Assembly (NCBI RefSeq): GCF_014203795.1
Contig: NZ_JACHJU010000001.1
Location: 1,550,001 to 1,614,000 of the forward strand
From: Streptosporangium album
GTDB lineage: Bacteria; Actinomycetota; Actinomycetes; Streptosporangiales; Streptosporangiaceae
DNA length: 64,000 nucleotides
Direction of reading: 5' to 3'
Within the stretch, counting starts at the first letter, position 1. Each line of letters begins with the position of its first letter. Shown here piece by piece: positions 35,693-45,301 of the stretch. Below the pieces are notes generated by a model. It saw only the letters and a program-made list of their open reading frames with translations, had not been told where the DNA came from and did not search any database. Made by a program: the position numbers and the translations under genes.

Positions 35693-36351
35693 GCGGACCT
35701 CCTTGCCCGCGACCACGGGGTGAGCAGCCGCTGCGCCAGGACGAGCAGCAGGTCGGCGATCGCCGCCAGCACCACGACCAGCACGATGCCCACGATGATC
35801 GGGGTGTAGAACTGCCGCTGCCAGCCGTCGATGAACAGGTAGCCCAGCCCGCCCCTGCCGACCAGCGCGCCCACGCTGACCAGGCTGATGCTGGAGACCG
35901 CGGCCACCCTGAGCCCGGCCAGCACGACCGGGACCGCGATCGGCAGCTCCACCTGGAGCAGCCTGCGCAGCGGAGTGAAGCCCATGGCCACCGCGGACTG
36001 GCGCACGTGGTCGGGGACCGAGCCGAGCCCGTCCACGACGGCCGGGATCAGGACCGCCATGGCGTAGAAGGTGAGCGGGATCATGACGGTCGCCCGGGTG
36101 CCGACACCGGTGATCGGGAGAAGCACGATGAAGACGGCCAGCGAGGGCAGCGAGTAGATCACGTTCATGACGCCGATGGTCGGCTGGTAGAGCCAGCGCC
36201 AGCGGACACCGGCCAGCCCCAGCGGGAGCGCGACGAGCAGCCCGATGACGACCGGCACCAGCGCCATGACGACGTGGTCCGCCAGCAGACCCTGGATGGA
36301 GGGCCAGTTGCGCCCGATCCAGTCCCAGCGGACCAGGGGTTCCTCATGCAC
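35689..36351 (-). CDS. Osmoprotectant ABC permease (first)
   Basis: This 220-residue permease is related to the one downstream. It shows the coupling loop SVPDHVRQSAVAMGFTP and the block GVMNVIYSLPSLAVFIVLL typical of betaine permeases. The GTG start has GGAGG four to five bases upstream and overlaps the ATPase stop by eight bases, so translation is coupled. The 3' end overlaps the next permease start. It pairs with that permease to form the membrane channel of the betaine transporter. Confidence 0.88.
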   Translation of the reverse strand: MHEEPLVRWDWIGRNWPSIQGLLADHVVMALVPVVIGLLVALPLGLAGVRWRWLYQPTIGVMNVIYSLPSLAVFIVLLPITGVGTRATVMIPLTFYAMAVLIPAVVDGLGSVPDHVRQSAVAMGFTPLRRLLQVELPIAVPVVLAGLRVAAVSSISLVSVGALVGRGGLGYLFIDGWQRQFYTPIIVGIVLVVVLAAIADLLLVLAQRLLTPWSRARRSA

Positions 36352-37447
36352 CGACGCCTCCGGCGACCTTGCCCAGCGCCTCGTCCAGCGCCTCGCGGGT
36401 GGCGACGCCCACGACCCTGTCGTCGCCGTCCACCGCGATCGCGCTCCCGGAGGGCGACAGCAGCGCCGCGTCCAGCGCGGTGCGCAGCGAGTCGCGGCCC
36501 CTGACGAACGTCCCGTACGGCGCGAGCGGCGCGTCCGCCGGCGTGCCGGACTCCGGCAGGTCCGCCACGGCCGCCCAGCCCAGCGGCCGGCCGTCATCGT
36601 CGACCACGGCCAGCCATGCCTCGGCGGTCCCGCGCACCGAGGAGACCTCGGCGGAGGCGGGCACGGTCAGGTCGGTGCGCAGCCGCAGCCCCTCGTCGGA
36701 GACGAACGACAGCCGCCGGATGCCCCGGTCGCGGCCGAGGAACTCGCGGACGAAGTCGTCGGCGGGCCGGGTCAGCAGCGTCGGGGGGTCGGCGAGCTGC
36801 GCCAGGTGCCCGCCGACGCGCAGCACGGCCACCCGGTCGCCGAGCTTGATGGCCTCGTCGATGTCGTGGGTGACGAACACGATGGTCTTGTTGAGCTCGG
36901 CCTGCAGCCGGAGCAGCTCCTCCTGCAGGCTGGTGCGCACGATCGGGTCCACCGCGCTGAACGGCTCGTCCATCAGCAGCACCGGCGGGTCGGCCGCCAG
37001 GGCGCGGGCCACACCGACACGCTGCTGCTGGCCGCCGGAGAGCTGGAAGGGGTAGCGGTCGGCCATCTTGAGGTCGAGGCCGACGCGTTCCAGCAGCTCC
37101 ATCGCCCGGTCGCGGGCCTTCTTCTTGTCCCAGCCGAGCAGGTAGGGCACCGTCGCCACGTTGTCGACGATCTTGCGGTGCGGGAAGAGCCCCGCCTGCT
37201 GGATGACGTAGCCGATGCCCCTGCGCAGCGTCGGCGGGTCGATGGTCTTCACGTCCACGCCGTCGAGGAGGATCTGACCCTCCGTCGCGTCGATCATCCT
37301 GTTGATCATCCGGAGGGACGTCGTCTTGCCGCACCCCGAAGGGCCGACGAACACGGTTATCTCGCCCGTGGGCGCCTCAAGGCTGAGCTTGTCGACGGCG
37401 ACGGTCCCGTCGGCGTAACGCTTGGTGACACCGTCAAATTTGATCAT
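36344..37447 (-). CDS. Osmoprotectant ABC ATPase with CBS region
   Basis: This 367-residue OpuAA/ProV-type ATPase has Walker A GPSGCGKTT, the Q-loop QQAGLFPH, the signature LSGGQQQR, Walker B LLMDEPF and the switch THDIDEA. After residue 230 there is a CBS-type region (VVDDDGRPLGWAAVADL, then AIAVDGDDRVVGVATREAL), which in related transporters senses ionic strength and gates activity. The ATG begins the conserved MIKFDGVTKRY. It is the first gene of the operon, and the downstream permease start overlaps its stop. Confidence 0.93.
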   Translation of the reverse strand: MIKFDGVTKRYADGTVAVDKLSLEAPTGEITVFVGPSGCGKTTSLRMINRMIDATEGQILLDGVDVKTIDPPTLRRGIGYVIQQAGLFPHRKIVDNVATVPYLLGWDKKKARDRAMELLERVGLDLKMADRYPFQLSGGQQQRVGVARALAADPPVLLMDEPFSAVDPIVRTSLQEELLRLQAELNKTIVFVTHDIDEAIKLGDRVAVLRVGGHLAQLADPPTLLTRPADDFVREFLGRDRGIRRLSFVSDEGLRLRTDLTVPASAEVSSVRGTAEAWLAVVDDDGRPLGWAAVADLPESGTPADAPLAPYGTFVRGRDSLRTALDAALLSPSGSAIAVDGDDRVVGVATREALDEALGKVAGGVGA

Positions 37448-37740
37448 GTGCAACCTCTTGCTTCCCGGCAGGGCCGCGACTGCCGGCCGCAACTGCCCCA
37501 TGATTCAGCACGGGCCACCCTATTGCCGACTTTCCCGATCTGTCTTCCCGCCTTCGGCTGAGGCGCTCCAGCCAAGCGCAACATCTATCGAATGGACATT
37601 TAATCCTGCGGAGAACCTCAACAGTTCGGCATGATTACCCATATCGTGGGGATTGACACCTCCAGCATCACCCGTATCACCCGGCCCTGCGGCCCCCGTC
37701 CTTCACCACGCTCGCCCGAACTCCCAGAGGAACCGGTCTC

Positions 37741-39357
37741 GTGCCCCAACCGCTCCTCGGTCAGCGCACGCGCGGCGAACTGATCGCCGAGCTCTACGAC
37801 CGTCACGCCGCCGGACTGTTCGCGTACTGTCACGACCAACTCGGTGACTCCGGATCCGCCTCGGCCGCGCTGGCGGCCGTCCTCGACGCCGTCCCCGACG
37901 TGGAGCCCCCGCGCGCCGCGCTCTACGCGTCCGCGCGTCGTGAGATCTACCTGCGGGACGTCGTCTACGCCCCACCCGCCGCCGGCACCGACCCGGTCGC
38001 CGTCTTCGTCGAGCGAGTGCTGCGCGACCTGCGCCCGCACCAGCGCGAGGTGCTGTATCTGTCCGGCGTGTGCGAGATGGACACCTCCGAGCTGTCCTGG
38101 GTGCTCGACGTGGCGGCCGACACCGCCGACGAACTGACCGTGAGCGCCTGCCGCCGCTTCGCCCAGTCGCTGAACCTGGCCCTGGCCTCGGCCCTGGTGC
38201 CGGATCATCTGGCCGACGTGTTCGGCGCCCTCCCCGTCGCCCCGGTCCGTGACGTGCTCATCCGCGCTCCCTGGGCCGTCCCGCCCGCGGCGTTGCGCGC
38301 CGCCGCGCTGAGATCCCAGCCCGGTACGGCCGCCGCCCCGCCCACCCTCGCACTGCGGGTCAAGCCGCTGTGGCCGACGACCCCGGCATGGCCGCTGCCA
38401 CTCCCCGAGACCGCCGTCGACGATGAGTCCTCCCCTTCGGACGGCTTTCCCGACCCCTTCTCCTTCCGGGATCTTCCCGCCCCCTTCGCCGCCCGCGACC
38501 CCGAGGCGGTCTCCGCGCACGAGGCCACCACCGAGCCGATGCCCAAGCTCAGGGACACGGTCCTGACGGCCATGGACGACGTGCTCTCCCGTCCCCGGCG
38601 GCCGAGGCTTCAGCGGCCGCGACCGCGTGGCGCGGCGCCTCTGCCGGCCCCGGCTCCGTCCGCGTCTCCCCTGTCCGCCCCGCTCCCCGCCGACGTGCTC
38701 GACGACCTTCCGTCGGAGAACCTGTTCCGCCCCCTCACCCCCGAGGCGCGGGCCGCCCGGCTCCACACGGACAGGCTGGTCGCCTCCGCGCCCCGCGCGG
38801 AAGCGGTCCCCGACGCGTTCCGGGACCGGTCCGCCGAGACGGCGACCGACCCGACGGCCTCTGAGGAGGCTGCTCAGGCAGATCCCCCGCTGCCCGGGTG
38901 GCCCCTGCGGGTGGAGGAGCTGGACGCCCAGGCCCGCACCGAGCAGGCCCCGGCACCGGAATGGCCCGAAGCCGAGCCGGCGCCGTCCCCGGAGCGACCC
39001 GCGACCGACCGGATACCGTCCCCGGAATGGCCGGACGTCGACTGGGCACCGTATGCGAAGCAGCCCAGGGACGACACGAGACGGCCCAAGCACGCCGCCC
39101 CGTGGTCGCCCGAGCCCGAGGCCGAGGCCGAACCTGAGACCGAGGCGAGCGCGCCGGACGGGACCGGGACCACCGAACCGGAGGCGGGCACCGGGACGGC
39201 GCAGGCCGCACGCCGGGAACGGGCAGGCGGGCGGGCACGTCACAAGCACCGGCCGGCCCGCGAGGGCAGGCACTACGACTGGATGTGGGAGCTGGTCGGC
39301 TTCCTCGTCTGCGTGGCGATCGCGATGCTCGTCTTCTTCCTGATGCCGACCAGGTGA
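37741..39357 (+). CDS. Sigma-like protein with tail anchor
   Basis: The first 160 residues of this 538-residue protein look like a degenerate ECF sigma factor: a region-2-like AELYDRHAAGLFAYCHDQLG, then LRPHQREVLYLSGVCEMDTS and ELSWVLDVAADTADELTVSA at the region-4 position. The basic recognition-helix residues are weak. A long Pro/Glu/Ala-rich disordered stretch follows, then a basic patch (GRARHKHRPAREGRHYD) and one membrane helix (LVGFLVCVAIAMLVFFLM) at the very C-terminus. It could be a membrane-held regulator, but DNA binding is not certain. The GTG start has a GAGGA sequence upstream. Confidence 0.6.
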   Translation: MPQPLLGQRTRGELIAELYDRHAAGLFAYCHDQLGDSGSASAALAAVLDAVPDVEPPRAALYASARREIYLRDVVYAPPAAGTDPVAVFVERVLRDLRPHQREVLYLSGVCEMDTSELSWVLDVAADTADELTVSACRRFAQSLNLALASALVPDHLADVFGALPVAPVRDVLIRAPWAVPPAALRAAALRSQPGTAAAPPTLALRVKPLWPTTPAWPLPLPETAVDDESSPSDGFPDPFSFRDLPAPFAARDPEAVSAHEATTEPMPKLRDTVLTAMDDVLSRPRRPRLQRPRPRGAAPLPAPAPSASPLSAPLPADVLDDLPSENLFRPLTPEARAARLHTDRLVASAPRAEAVPDAFRDRSAETATDPTASEEAAQADPPLPGWPLRVEELDAQARTEQAPAPEWPEAEPAPSPERPATDRIPSPEWPDVDWAPYAKQPRDDTRRPKHAAPWSPEPEAEAEPETEASAPDGTGTTEPEAGTGTAQAARRERAGGRARHKHRPAREGRHYDWMWELVGFLVCVAIAMLVFFLMPTR

Positions 39358-39527
39358 CGGCACGGCACCCGTTCACCGGTGGTCCTCGCCCTCGCCGTCC
39401 CGACTGCATCTCGTTGTCATATTGGCGACATGTCGTGTTTTGGGCAGGCCGGAACCCGTGACGTGAGGGAGTCCCGTCACCCACTCTCGTGATCGGCAGT
39501 ACCGAATCACGGAAGGTCGCCCCCCTC

Positions 39528-42500
39528 ATGCACTGGCTTGCCCGTCTCACCGCCACCGGAGCGGTGTTCTCCCTCCTCGCCCTGCCGGCGTTGCCGGCCG
39601 GGGCCGGGGCCGCTCCCGCCCCACCCGCGGCCCCCGCCCTCCACCGGGTCACCCTGATCACCGGGGACGTGGTGACCGTCCGTCAGGCCGCGGCCGGCAA
39701 GTGGGCCGTCACGGTCGATCCCGCCAAGGGCCGGGAGAAGATGGCGTTCACCACCCACGAGATCGACGGGAAGCTGCAGGTGCTCCCCGGCGACATGGCC
39801 CCGTACCTGGCCGGAAACCTGGTCGACAAGGCACTCTTCTCGGTCAGCGACCTGATCGAGCAGGGATACGACGACGCGAGCAGCCCCGCACTGCCGCTGC
39901 TGCTCGCCTATGACAAGGACGCCGGCACGGGCGCGCGGACGACGGCCGCCCTGCCCGGCGCCAGGCCGGGGACCGAACTGAAGAGCATCGGCGCGCGGGC
40001 GGTGGGCGCCGACAAGGGTGAGCTGGCCGCCTTCTGGAAGGCCGTCGAAGAGACGCCCTCGGCCCGCTCCACCAAGCCCCGGCTCGCCCCCGGAATCAGG
40101 AAGATCTGGCTGGACGCCAAGGTCACAGCGGACCTGGAGCGCAGCGTTCCGCAGATCGGCGCGCCCGACGCCTGGAAGAGCGGGTTCGACGGCGAGGGCG
40201 TCAAGGTCGCCGTCCTGGACACCGGCGCCGATGAGAACCATCCCGACCTCGCCGGAAAGATCGCCGACAGGCACAACTTCACCGCCGACCCCTCGACCCA
40301 GGACGGTCACGGGCACGGCACCCACGTCGCCTCCACCATCGCGGGCCTCGGAGCGGCCTCCGACGGCCGTCGCAAGGGCGTGGCCCCCGGCGCCCAGCTG
40401 ATCGTCGGCAAGGTGCTGGACAACGACGGCTCGGGCCTGTACTCGCAGATCATCGAGGGAATGGAGTGGGCCGCGACGTCCGGCGCCGACGTCGTCAACA
40501 TGAGCCTCGGCGGTGAGGCGACGGACGGCGCCGACCCCGTCAGCATCGCCCTGAACACACTGACCGAGCAGACCGGCACCCTCTTCGTCGTCGCGGCCGG
40601 CAACGCGGGAGAGGAGTACTCCGTCGGCACCCCCGGCGCCGCGACGTCGGCGCTGACCGTCGGCGCGGTCGGCGCCGACGAGGCGCTCGCCCCCTTCTCC
40701 AGCCGTGGCCCGCGCCTCGACGGAGGCGCCAAACCGGACATCACCGCCCCGGGAGTGGCGATCGTGGCCGCGCGGGCCGAGGGCACCTCGATGGGCGCAC
40801 CCGCCGACGAGCGCTACACCGCCGCGTCCGGGACCTCGATGGCGACCCCCCACGTGGCCGGCGCCGCCGCGATCCTCAAGCAGCGGCACCCGGACTGGAA
40901 GGCCTCGAAGCTCAAGGACGCCCTGATCTCGACCGCCAGGACGGCGCGGGACCTGACCGTCTACGAGCAGGGCGGCGGGCGGGTGGACGTCGCGCGTGCC
41001 GTACGGCAGGACGTCACGGCCACCGGCGTGCTCGACCTGGGCACCCACCAGGACGGCGGCTCCACGGACCTCTCCGGGACCGTCGCCTACACCAACTCCG
41101 CCCAGACACCCGTCTCCCTGACCCTGACCGCCACCCTGAACAACCTGGACGGCGACGCCCCCGCGCAGGACGCGCTCACCCTGGGGTCGGCGTCGGTCAC
41201 CGTCGGCGCCGGCGCCACGGTCACGGTCCCGGTGAGCGCCGACCCGGCGAAGCTGGCGTACGGCCGGCACTCCGGTCACCTCACCGCAGTCACCGCGGAC
41301 GGCTCGGTCTCCCTGCAGACCACGCTGGCGCTCACCAAGAGTCCCCGTACCCGCAAGGTGCACATCAGCGCCATCGGCAAGGACGGCAAGCCCTCGAGCA
41401 TGAGCAACATCTTCATGTTCGGCCCCGGCCGGCAGGACAACCTCCTCACCTACATCATGCCGTGGGAGGCCGAGGAGGGGAAAACCTTCGAAATCCCCGA
41501 GGGCGCCTACTTCGCGCAGGGCCACTTCGGCGAGGAGCGGTCGGGCTCGCACATCATCGACATCAAGATCGACGTCCCCGAGTTCCAGGTGAACGACGAC
41601 GTGGAGCTGGTGTTCGACGCGCGGAAGACACGGCCGATCGTGATCAGGACGCCGCAGCCGGTGGTCCAGGACGGCATCTCCACGTTCTCCAGCTACCGCG
41701 ACACCGGATCCCGGAAGATCTCCTCGTCGTTCATGAACTTCCCCTCGGTCGAAGAGCTGCACGTGGCCGAGACGCAGCCGGTCCGCCGGGGCACCTTCGA
41801 GTTCACCTCTCGCTGGCAGTACGGCGCGCCGAGACTGTCCTCACGGGTGAACGGCTTCACGGGGCCGCTGGACCTCGTCCCGGCGGGGAGGTCACCGGAG
41901 CTGAACGGCAGGTATCGCTGGGAGCTCGTCAACGGCGGTCACGGCGCCCCCGAGGAGCTCGGCGGTCTCGACCTGCGCGGCCGGGCGGTCATCCTGTCGA
42001 CCGTCTCGGACGGCGACCCCCGATGGGACGAGATGATCGCCGCCGCCGCCGAGGCGGGCGCCGTGGCCGCCGTCATCGTGCAGGCCGCCGACGACCCCCC
42101 GTGGCAGTACTGGTCGCCGGTCATGGACAGGCACGCGATCCCGGCCGCCACGATCTCCTACGAGCAGGGACAGAAACTGCTCAAGAGAGTCCACGAGGGT
42201 CGGGCCGTCCTCGACGTGACCGCAAACATGGCCACCCCCTACATCTACGACATCTCACAGGTCTCCAAGGGCCGGATCCCGGAGCAGATCGTCTACGAGG
42301 TCAACGCCTCCAACCTGGCCCGCGTGGACACCGGCTACCACGAGACCGGCGGCTTCGGCTGGGCCAAGGAGCAGCGGTTCGCCTGGCGGCCGTGGCAGGT
42401 CTTCGCCAACGAGGGACAGCGGTGGGTCCGCACGGGGTCCGAGCGCGTCGAGTACGTCACCTCGGGCGACACCGAGTGGGAGCACGTGGCGCAGCACATG

Positions 42501-43262
42501 TTCACCTGGGAGACGATGCTCCCGCTCTCCCCCGGGCTCACCGGCGGGCTGCGCAGCTACGCCGCAGGCCAGAAAGTCGGCGAGCGGTGGTTCGGCCCCG
42601 TCGTGCGGCCGGCGGTTCCGCCGGGCAGGCCGGAGTTCACCCCGACCCGGACGGGGGACACGCTGAAGCTCGACATCCCCGAGTTCGTCGACGCCGCCGG
42701 GCACTACGGCTACGCGTTCACCTCCGACGAGGAAGACACGGTCTCCGCCCGCTTCTACCGTGACGGCGCGCTCGTCGAGGAGCCACGGCAGGCCGTGGGG
42801 AACTTCCCTGCCGTTCCCGGGAAGGCCACGTACCGGATGGAGCTGTCCACCAAACGCTCGTCGGAGGAGTGGACGTACGCCACCGAGACCAGCACGGCAT
42901 GGACGTTCGGCTCCGCCCGTCCGAAGTCCGGCTCCGAACCGCTGCCGCTGCTCGGCGTCGACTACACCGTGCCCGCCGACCTGAACGGCCGGGTTCGCCG
43001 GACGCTGCCGGTCCCGCTGGACTTCAGCGTGCGGAGCACCGCGCCCGGCCTCGCCCTGCGACAGGTCACGGCCGAGCTCTCCTACGACGACGGAAAGAGC
43101 TGGAAGCGCCTGGTGCTGCTGCCCCGCGGCAGGGACCGCTACTCCACCCTGGTCTCCCACCAGGCGAGCAGGGGACAGTACGTCTCGCTGCGGGTCACCG
43201 CGAAGGACGCCGCCGGGAACGCGGTCGAGCAGACCGTGCTCCGCGCCTACGGCGTGAAGTAG
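39528..43262 (+). CDS. Large secreted subtilase (S8) with PA-like and beta domains
   Basis: At 1244 residues this is one of the very large actinomycete subtilases. A signal peptide (LTATGAVFSLLALPALPAG) and a short prodomain (LHRVTLITGDVVTV) precede the S8 domain, with D231 in VLDTGADENHPDL, H263 in HGHGTHVAS, VVAAGNAGE and S437 in SGTSMATPHVAG. A protease-associated-like segment (LRGRAVILSTVSDGDP, then AAVIVQAADDP) lies near residues 815-880, and several Ig-like beta domains fill the C-terminal 600 residues. The ATG is preferred over a GTG 39 bases upstream because it starts a clean signal peptide. A regulator gene converges on it. Confidence 0.88.
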   Translation: MHWLARLTATGAVFSLLALPALPAGAGAAPAPPAAPALHRVTLITGDVVTVRQAAAGKWAVTVDPAKGREKMAFTTHEIDGKLQVLPGDMAPYLAGNLVDKALFSVSDLIEQGYDDASSPALPLLLAYDKDAGTGARTTAALPGARPGTELKSIGARAVGADKGELAAFWKAVEETPSARSTKPRLAPGIRKIWLDAKVTADLERSVPQIGAPDAWKSGFDGEGVKVAVLDTGADENHPDLAGKIADRHNFTADPSTQDGHGHGTHVASTIAGLGAASDGRRKGVAPGAQLIVGKVLDNDGSGLYSQIIEGMEWAATSGADVVNMSLGGEATDGADPVSIALNTLTEQTGTLFVVAAGNAGEEYSVGTPGAATSALTVGAVGADEALAPFSSRGPRLDGGAKPDITAPGVAIVAARAEGTSMGAPADERYTAASGTSMATPHVAGAAAILKQRHPDWKASKLKDALISTARTARDLTVYEQGGGRVDVARAVRQDVTATGVLDLGTHQDGGSTDLSGTVAYTNSAQTPVSLTLTATLNNLDGDAPAQDALTLGSASVTVGAGATVTVPVSADPAKLAYGRHSGHLTAVTADGSVSLQTTLALTKSPRTRKVHISAIGKDGKPSSMSNIFMFGPGRQDNLLTYIMPWEAEEGKTFEIPEGAYFAQGHFGEERSGSHIIDIKIDVPEFQVNDDVELVFDARKTRPIVIRTPQPVVQDGISTFSSYRDTGSRKISSSFMNFPSVEELHVAETQPVRRGTFEFTSRWQYGAPRLSSRVNGFTGPLDLVPAGRSPELNGRYRWELVNGGHGAPEELGGLDLRGRAVILSTVSDGDPRWDEMIAAAAEAGAVAAVIVQAADDPPWQYWSPVMDRHAIPAATISYEQGQKLLKRVHEGRAVLDVTANMATPYIYDISQVSKGRIPEQIVYEVNASNLARVDTGYHETGGFGWAKEQRFAWRPWQVFANEGQRWVRTGSERVEYVTSGDTEWEHVAQHMFTWETMLPLSPGLTGGLRSYAAGQKVGERWFGPVVRPAVPPGRPEFTPTRTGDTLKLDIPEFVDAAGHYGYAFTSDEEDTVSARFYRDGALVEEPRQAVGNFPAVPGKATYRMELSTKRSSEEWTYATETSTAWTFGSARPKSGSEPLPLLGVDYTVPADLNGRVRRTLPVPLDFSVRSTAPGLALRQVTAELSYDDGKSWKRLVLLPRGRDRYSTLVSHQASRGQYVSLRVTAKDAAGNAVEQTVLRAYGVK

Positions 43263-43277
43263 AGGCAGGATGCTCCG

Positions 43278-43307
43278 GGGGCCGGTGCGGCGAGCCGTAC
43301 CGGCCCC
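43278..43307. terminator. Hairpin between the convergent protease and regulator genes
   Basis: GGGGCCGGTGCGGC pairs with GCCGTACCGGCCCC across a two-base loop, with one G-U pair. It sits 15 bases after the protease stop and may serve both convergent genes. Confidence 0.65.
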
Positions 43308-43468
43308 TCCCCCGGGCCGCCGCTCACGGACCGCCCCCGCCAGTGCGGTGTCCACATGCCTTCACCGGGTTCGGAGCCTTCCGAGACGCCGGTACGGCGA
43401 GCGGAGACACCGACCCGATCGGCGTCGGTCAACGGCGCATGACCCGGTGAACGGCGGCGGTCGTCCCA

Positions 43469-44467
43469 CTAGAGCCAGCGTTCCCGGGCGGCGTGCCAGG
43501 CGAGCTGCATCCTGGTCTGCACGCCGGCGAGTTCCATGATGTGCGAGAGGCGCCGCTGCACGGTCCGCTGGCTGAGCCCGAGCTGGCTGGCGATCGACTT
43601 GTCCGGCACCCCGGCGACCAGCAGCGACAGCAGGTACAGGTCGTCGGAGTTCAGCGGGCAGGGATGGGTTCCCTCGGTGAGGGCGCCGTCCTCGGCGATC
43701 CGCAGCGGCGTCGCCCGGTCCCAGTAGCTCTCGAACAGCGCGATCAGCACCTCCAGCAGCTCGCCGCCCCGTATCAACGCGGCCGTCGGCTCCGACATCC
43801 CGGCATGCCGTACCAGCGGCATCAGGCCGATCTCCCGGTCCACGACCATCAGCCGGACCGGCAGCCGGGGCAGGGCTCGGGCGTTCTCTCCCAGCTTGAC
43901 GCCGTAGGCCACGTTGGCCTGCATCCCCGGCTCCTCCAGCAGGCCGCGCTCGTAGATCACCCGATAGACCGCCCCGCGGCGCAGCGCGTCCAGTTCCGCG
44001 TCGTTCTCGGTCGCGTGCATCACGATCGCGCGTCCCCGGCAGAAACAGAGGACCTCCTCGCGGGCGTTCTTCTGCAGGTGTTCGAGCTGCTCGCGCATCG
44101 CGATCCGGTTGGGGAGCACCTCGACGAGCCGGTCGGCGTCGCGGCGGCGGGCGTTGCCCCGGTACTCCTCGGCCAGTTGCTCCACCGTGCGCCGCGCCCA
44201 GTCGAGCGACTGCTGCTGGCGCAGCAGCCGGGCGCCCAGCACGATGTCGGGGGCCGCCGCGGTGAAGCGCCGCTCCGCCGGGGCGGCCGTCTCCCCGGAG
44301 GCCGTCCGGACCAGGCCTCTGGCCTCCATGGACCGCAGCACCGTCTCGACCGCTCCGGTGTCGAGGTCCAGCTCCGCGACGAGATCGGCGACGCCCGCCT
44401 CGGCCGCCGTCACCAGGAACCGGTAGACGCGTTCCTCCAGCGGATCAAGCCCGACCGTTTCCAGCAT
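43469..44467 (-). CDS. TrmB/LuxR-type transcriptional regulator
   Basis: This 332-residue regulator has two DNA-binding segments: an N-terminal TrmB-like winged helix (LEERVYRFLVTAAEAGVADL, then VETVLRSMEARGLV) and a C-terminal LuxR-type helix-turn-helix (LLSLLVAGVPDKSIASQLG, LSQRTVQRRLSHIMELAGV). The middle part, with QLEHLQKNAREEVLCFCRG, resembles the TrmB sensor domain. Proteins of this architecture are often next to subtilase genes in actinomycetes, and here it converges on one. The ATG starts the conserved domain; the ribosome site is weak. The ligand is unknown. Confidence 0.8.
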   Translation of the reverse strand: MLETVGLDPLEERVYRFLVTAAEAGVADLVAELDLDTGAVETVLRSMEARGLVRTASGETAAPAERRFTAAAPDIVLGARLLRQQQSLDWARRTVEQLAEEYRGNARRRDADRLVEVLPNRIAMREQLEHLQKNAREEVLCFCRGRAIVMHATENDAELDALRRGAVYRVIYERGLLEEPGMQANVAYGVKLGENARALPRLPVRLMVVDREIGLMPLVRHAGMSEPTAALIRGGELLEVLIALFESYWDRATPLRIAEDGALTEGTHPCPLNSDDLYLLSLLVAGVPDKSIASQLGLSQRTVQRRLSHIMELAGVQTRMQLAWHAARERWL

Positions 44468-44740
44468 CTCGCAATAATGCCATCCGAAAAACGCATAACG
44501 GATACCCCTCCCCTCACCATGCCGAGGTCGCCGTGGCGAGGAGAGGGGCATCCGAGGCCCGTTCAGACGGCCCACCACCGGCTGGCTCGGCACCGCGGAC
44601 TCGGCCACGTCCCACCGGCGAGACCGGAGCAAGGGATATTTCTATAAGTTTCTCGGATTCAGGCGAAATGATCCCGGCATCTTCGACATGGACGGGTGCA
44701 CACGACCCCATCACCGAGGAGGCCACCGTGGGAACCGCCC

Positions 44741-45301
44741 ATGGGTGACGACCGAAGAATCCTGTTCGAGAGGGTCTATCTCGATACTTATGGACAGATC
44801 CTCGGCTACGCGATGCGCCGCTGCGACTCTCCGGAGGACGCGGCGGACGTGGTGGCCGAGACGTTCGAGATCGCGTGGCGGAAGGTCGAGGACCTGCCGT
44901 CCGGCGAACAGGCCAGGCTCTGGCTGTACGGCGTGGCACGCAACGTCCTCGCCAACCATCGCCGGGGCCGGCTCCGCCGTCACACCCACCAGACGGCGCT
45001 GCGCGAGGACATCGCCGATCGCTACGCCCGGACGCCCTCGCCCGAAGAACACGTGGAACTCGGCGCGATAGGCCGCGTTTTCCGTGAGCTGTCCGACGAC
45101 GATCGCGAGCTGCTGTCGCTCGTCGTCTGGGAGGGCCTGGACGCCGGGGAGATCGCACGCGTCCTGGGCGGCTCCCGCAACGCCGTACGCATCCGGCTGC
45201 ACCGTGCCCGCAGGCGCTTCTCGCGCGGGCTTGCGGCGGCGGGCGTCGAATCCATTCCGATGGGCCGGGACATGCGGCTCACGACGGGGAGGTCACTGTG
45301 A
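44741..45301 (+). CDS. ECF sigma factor
   Basis: This 186-residue ECF sigma factor has region 2 YGQILGYAMRRCDSPEDAAD with VVAETFEIAWRKVEDLP, and region 4 LSDDDRELLSLVVWEGLDA with GEIARVLGGSRNAVRIRLHR. The ATG is preferred over an upstream codon that would add a Pro-rich extension. It ends in the GTGA overlap with a membrane-protein gene, the usual arrangement for a sigma factor and its membrane regulator. It is divergent from the TrmB/LuxR-type regulator. Its regulon is unknown. Confidence 0.88.
   Translation: MGDDRRILFERVYLDTYGQILGYAMRRCDSPEDAADVVAETFEIAWRKVEDLPSGEQARLWLYGVARNVLANHRRGRLRRHTHQTALREDIADRYARTPSPEEHVELGAIGRVFRELSDDDRELLSLVVWEGLDAGEIARVLGGSRNAVRIRLHRARRRFSRGLAAAGVESIPMGRDMRLTTGRSL

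Noticed and set aside
39426..39435. CGACATGTCG palindrome upstream of the large subtilase
   Set aside because: A 10-bp palindrome is expected by chance in a window of this size and no partner site is seen.
39507..41762. A 751-residue open frame antisense to the large subtilase
   Set aside because: Shadow of the real gene: no domain, no ribosome site, composition dominated by Gly, Val and Arg.
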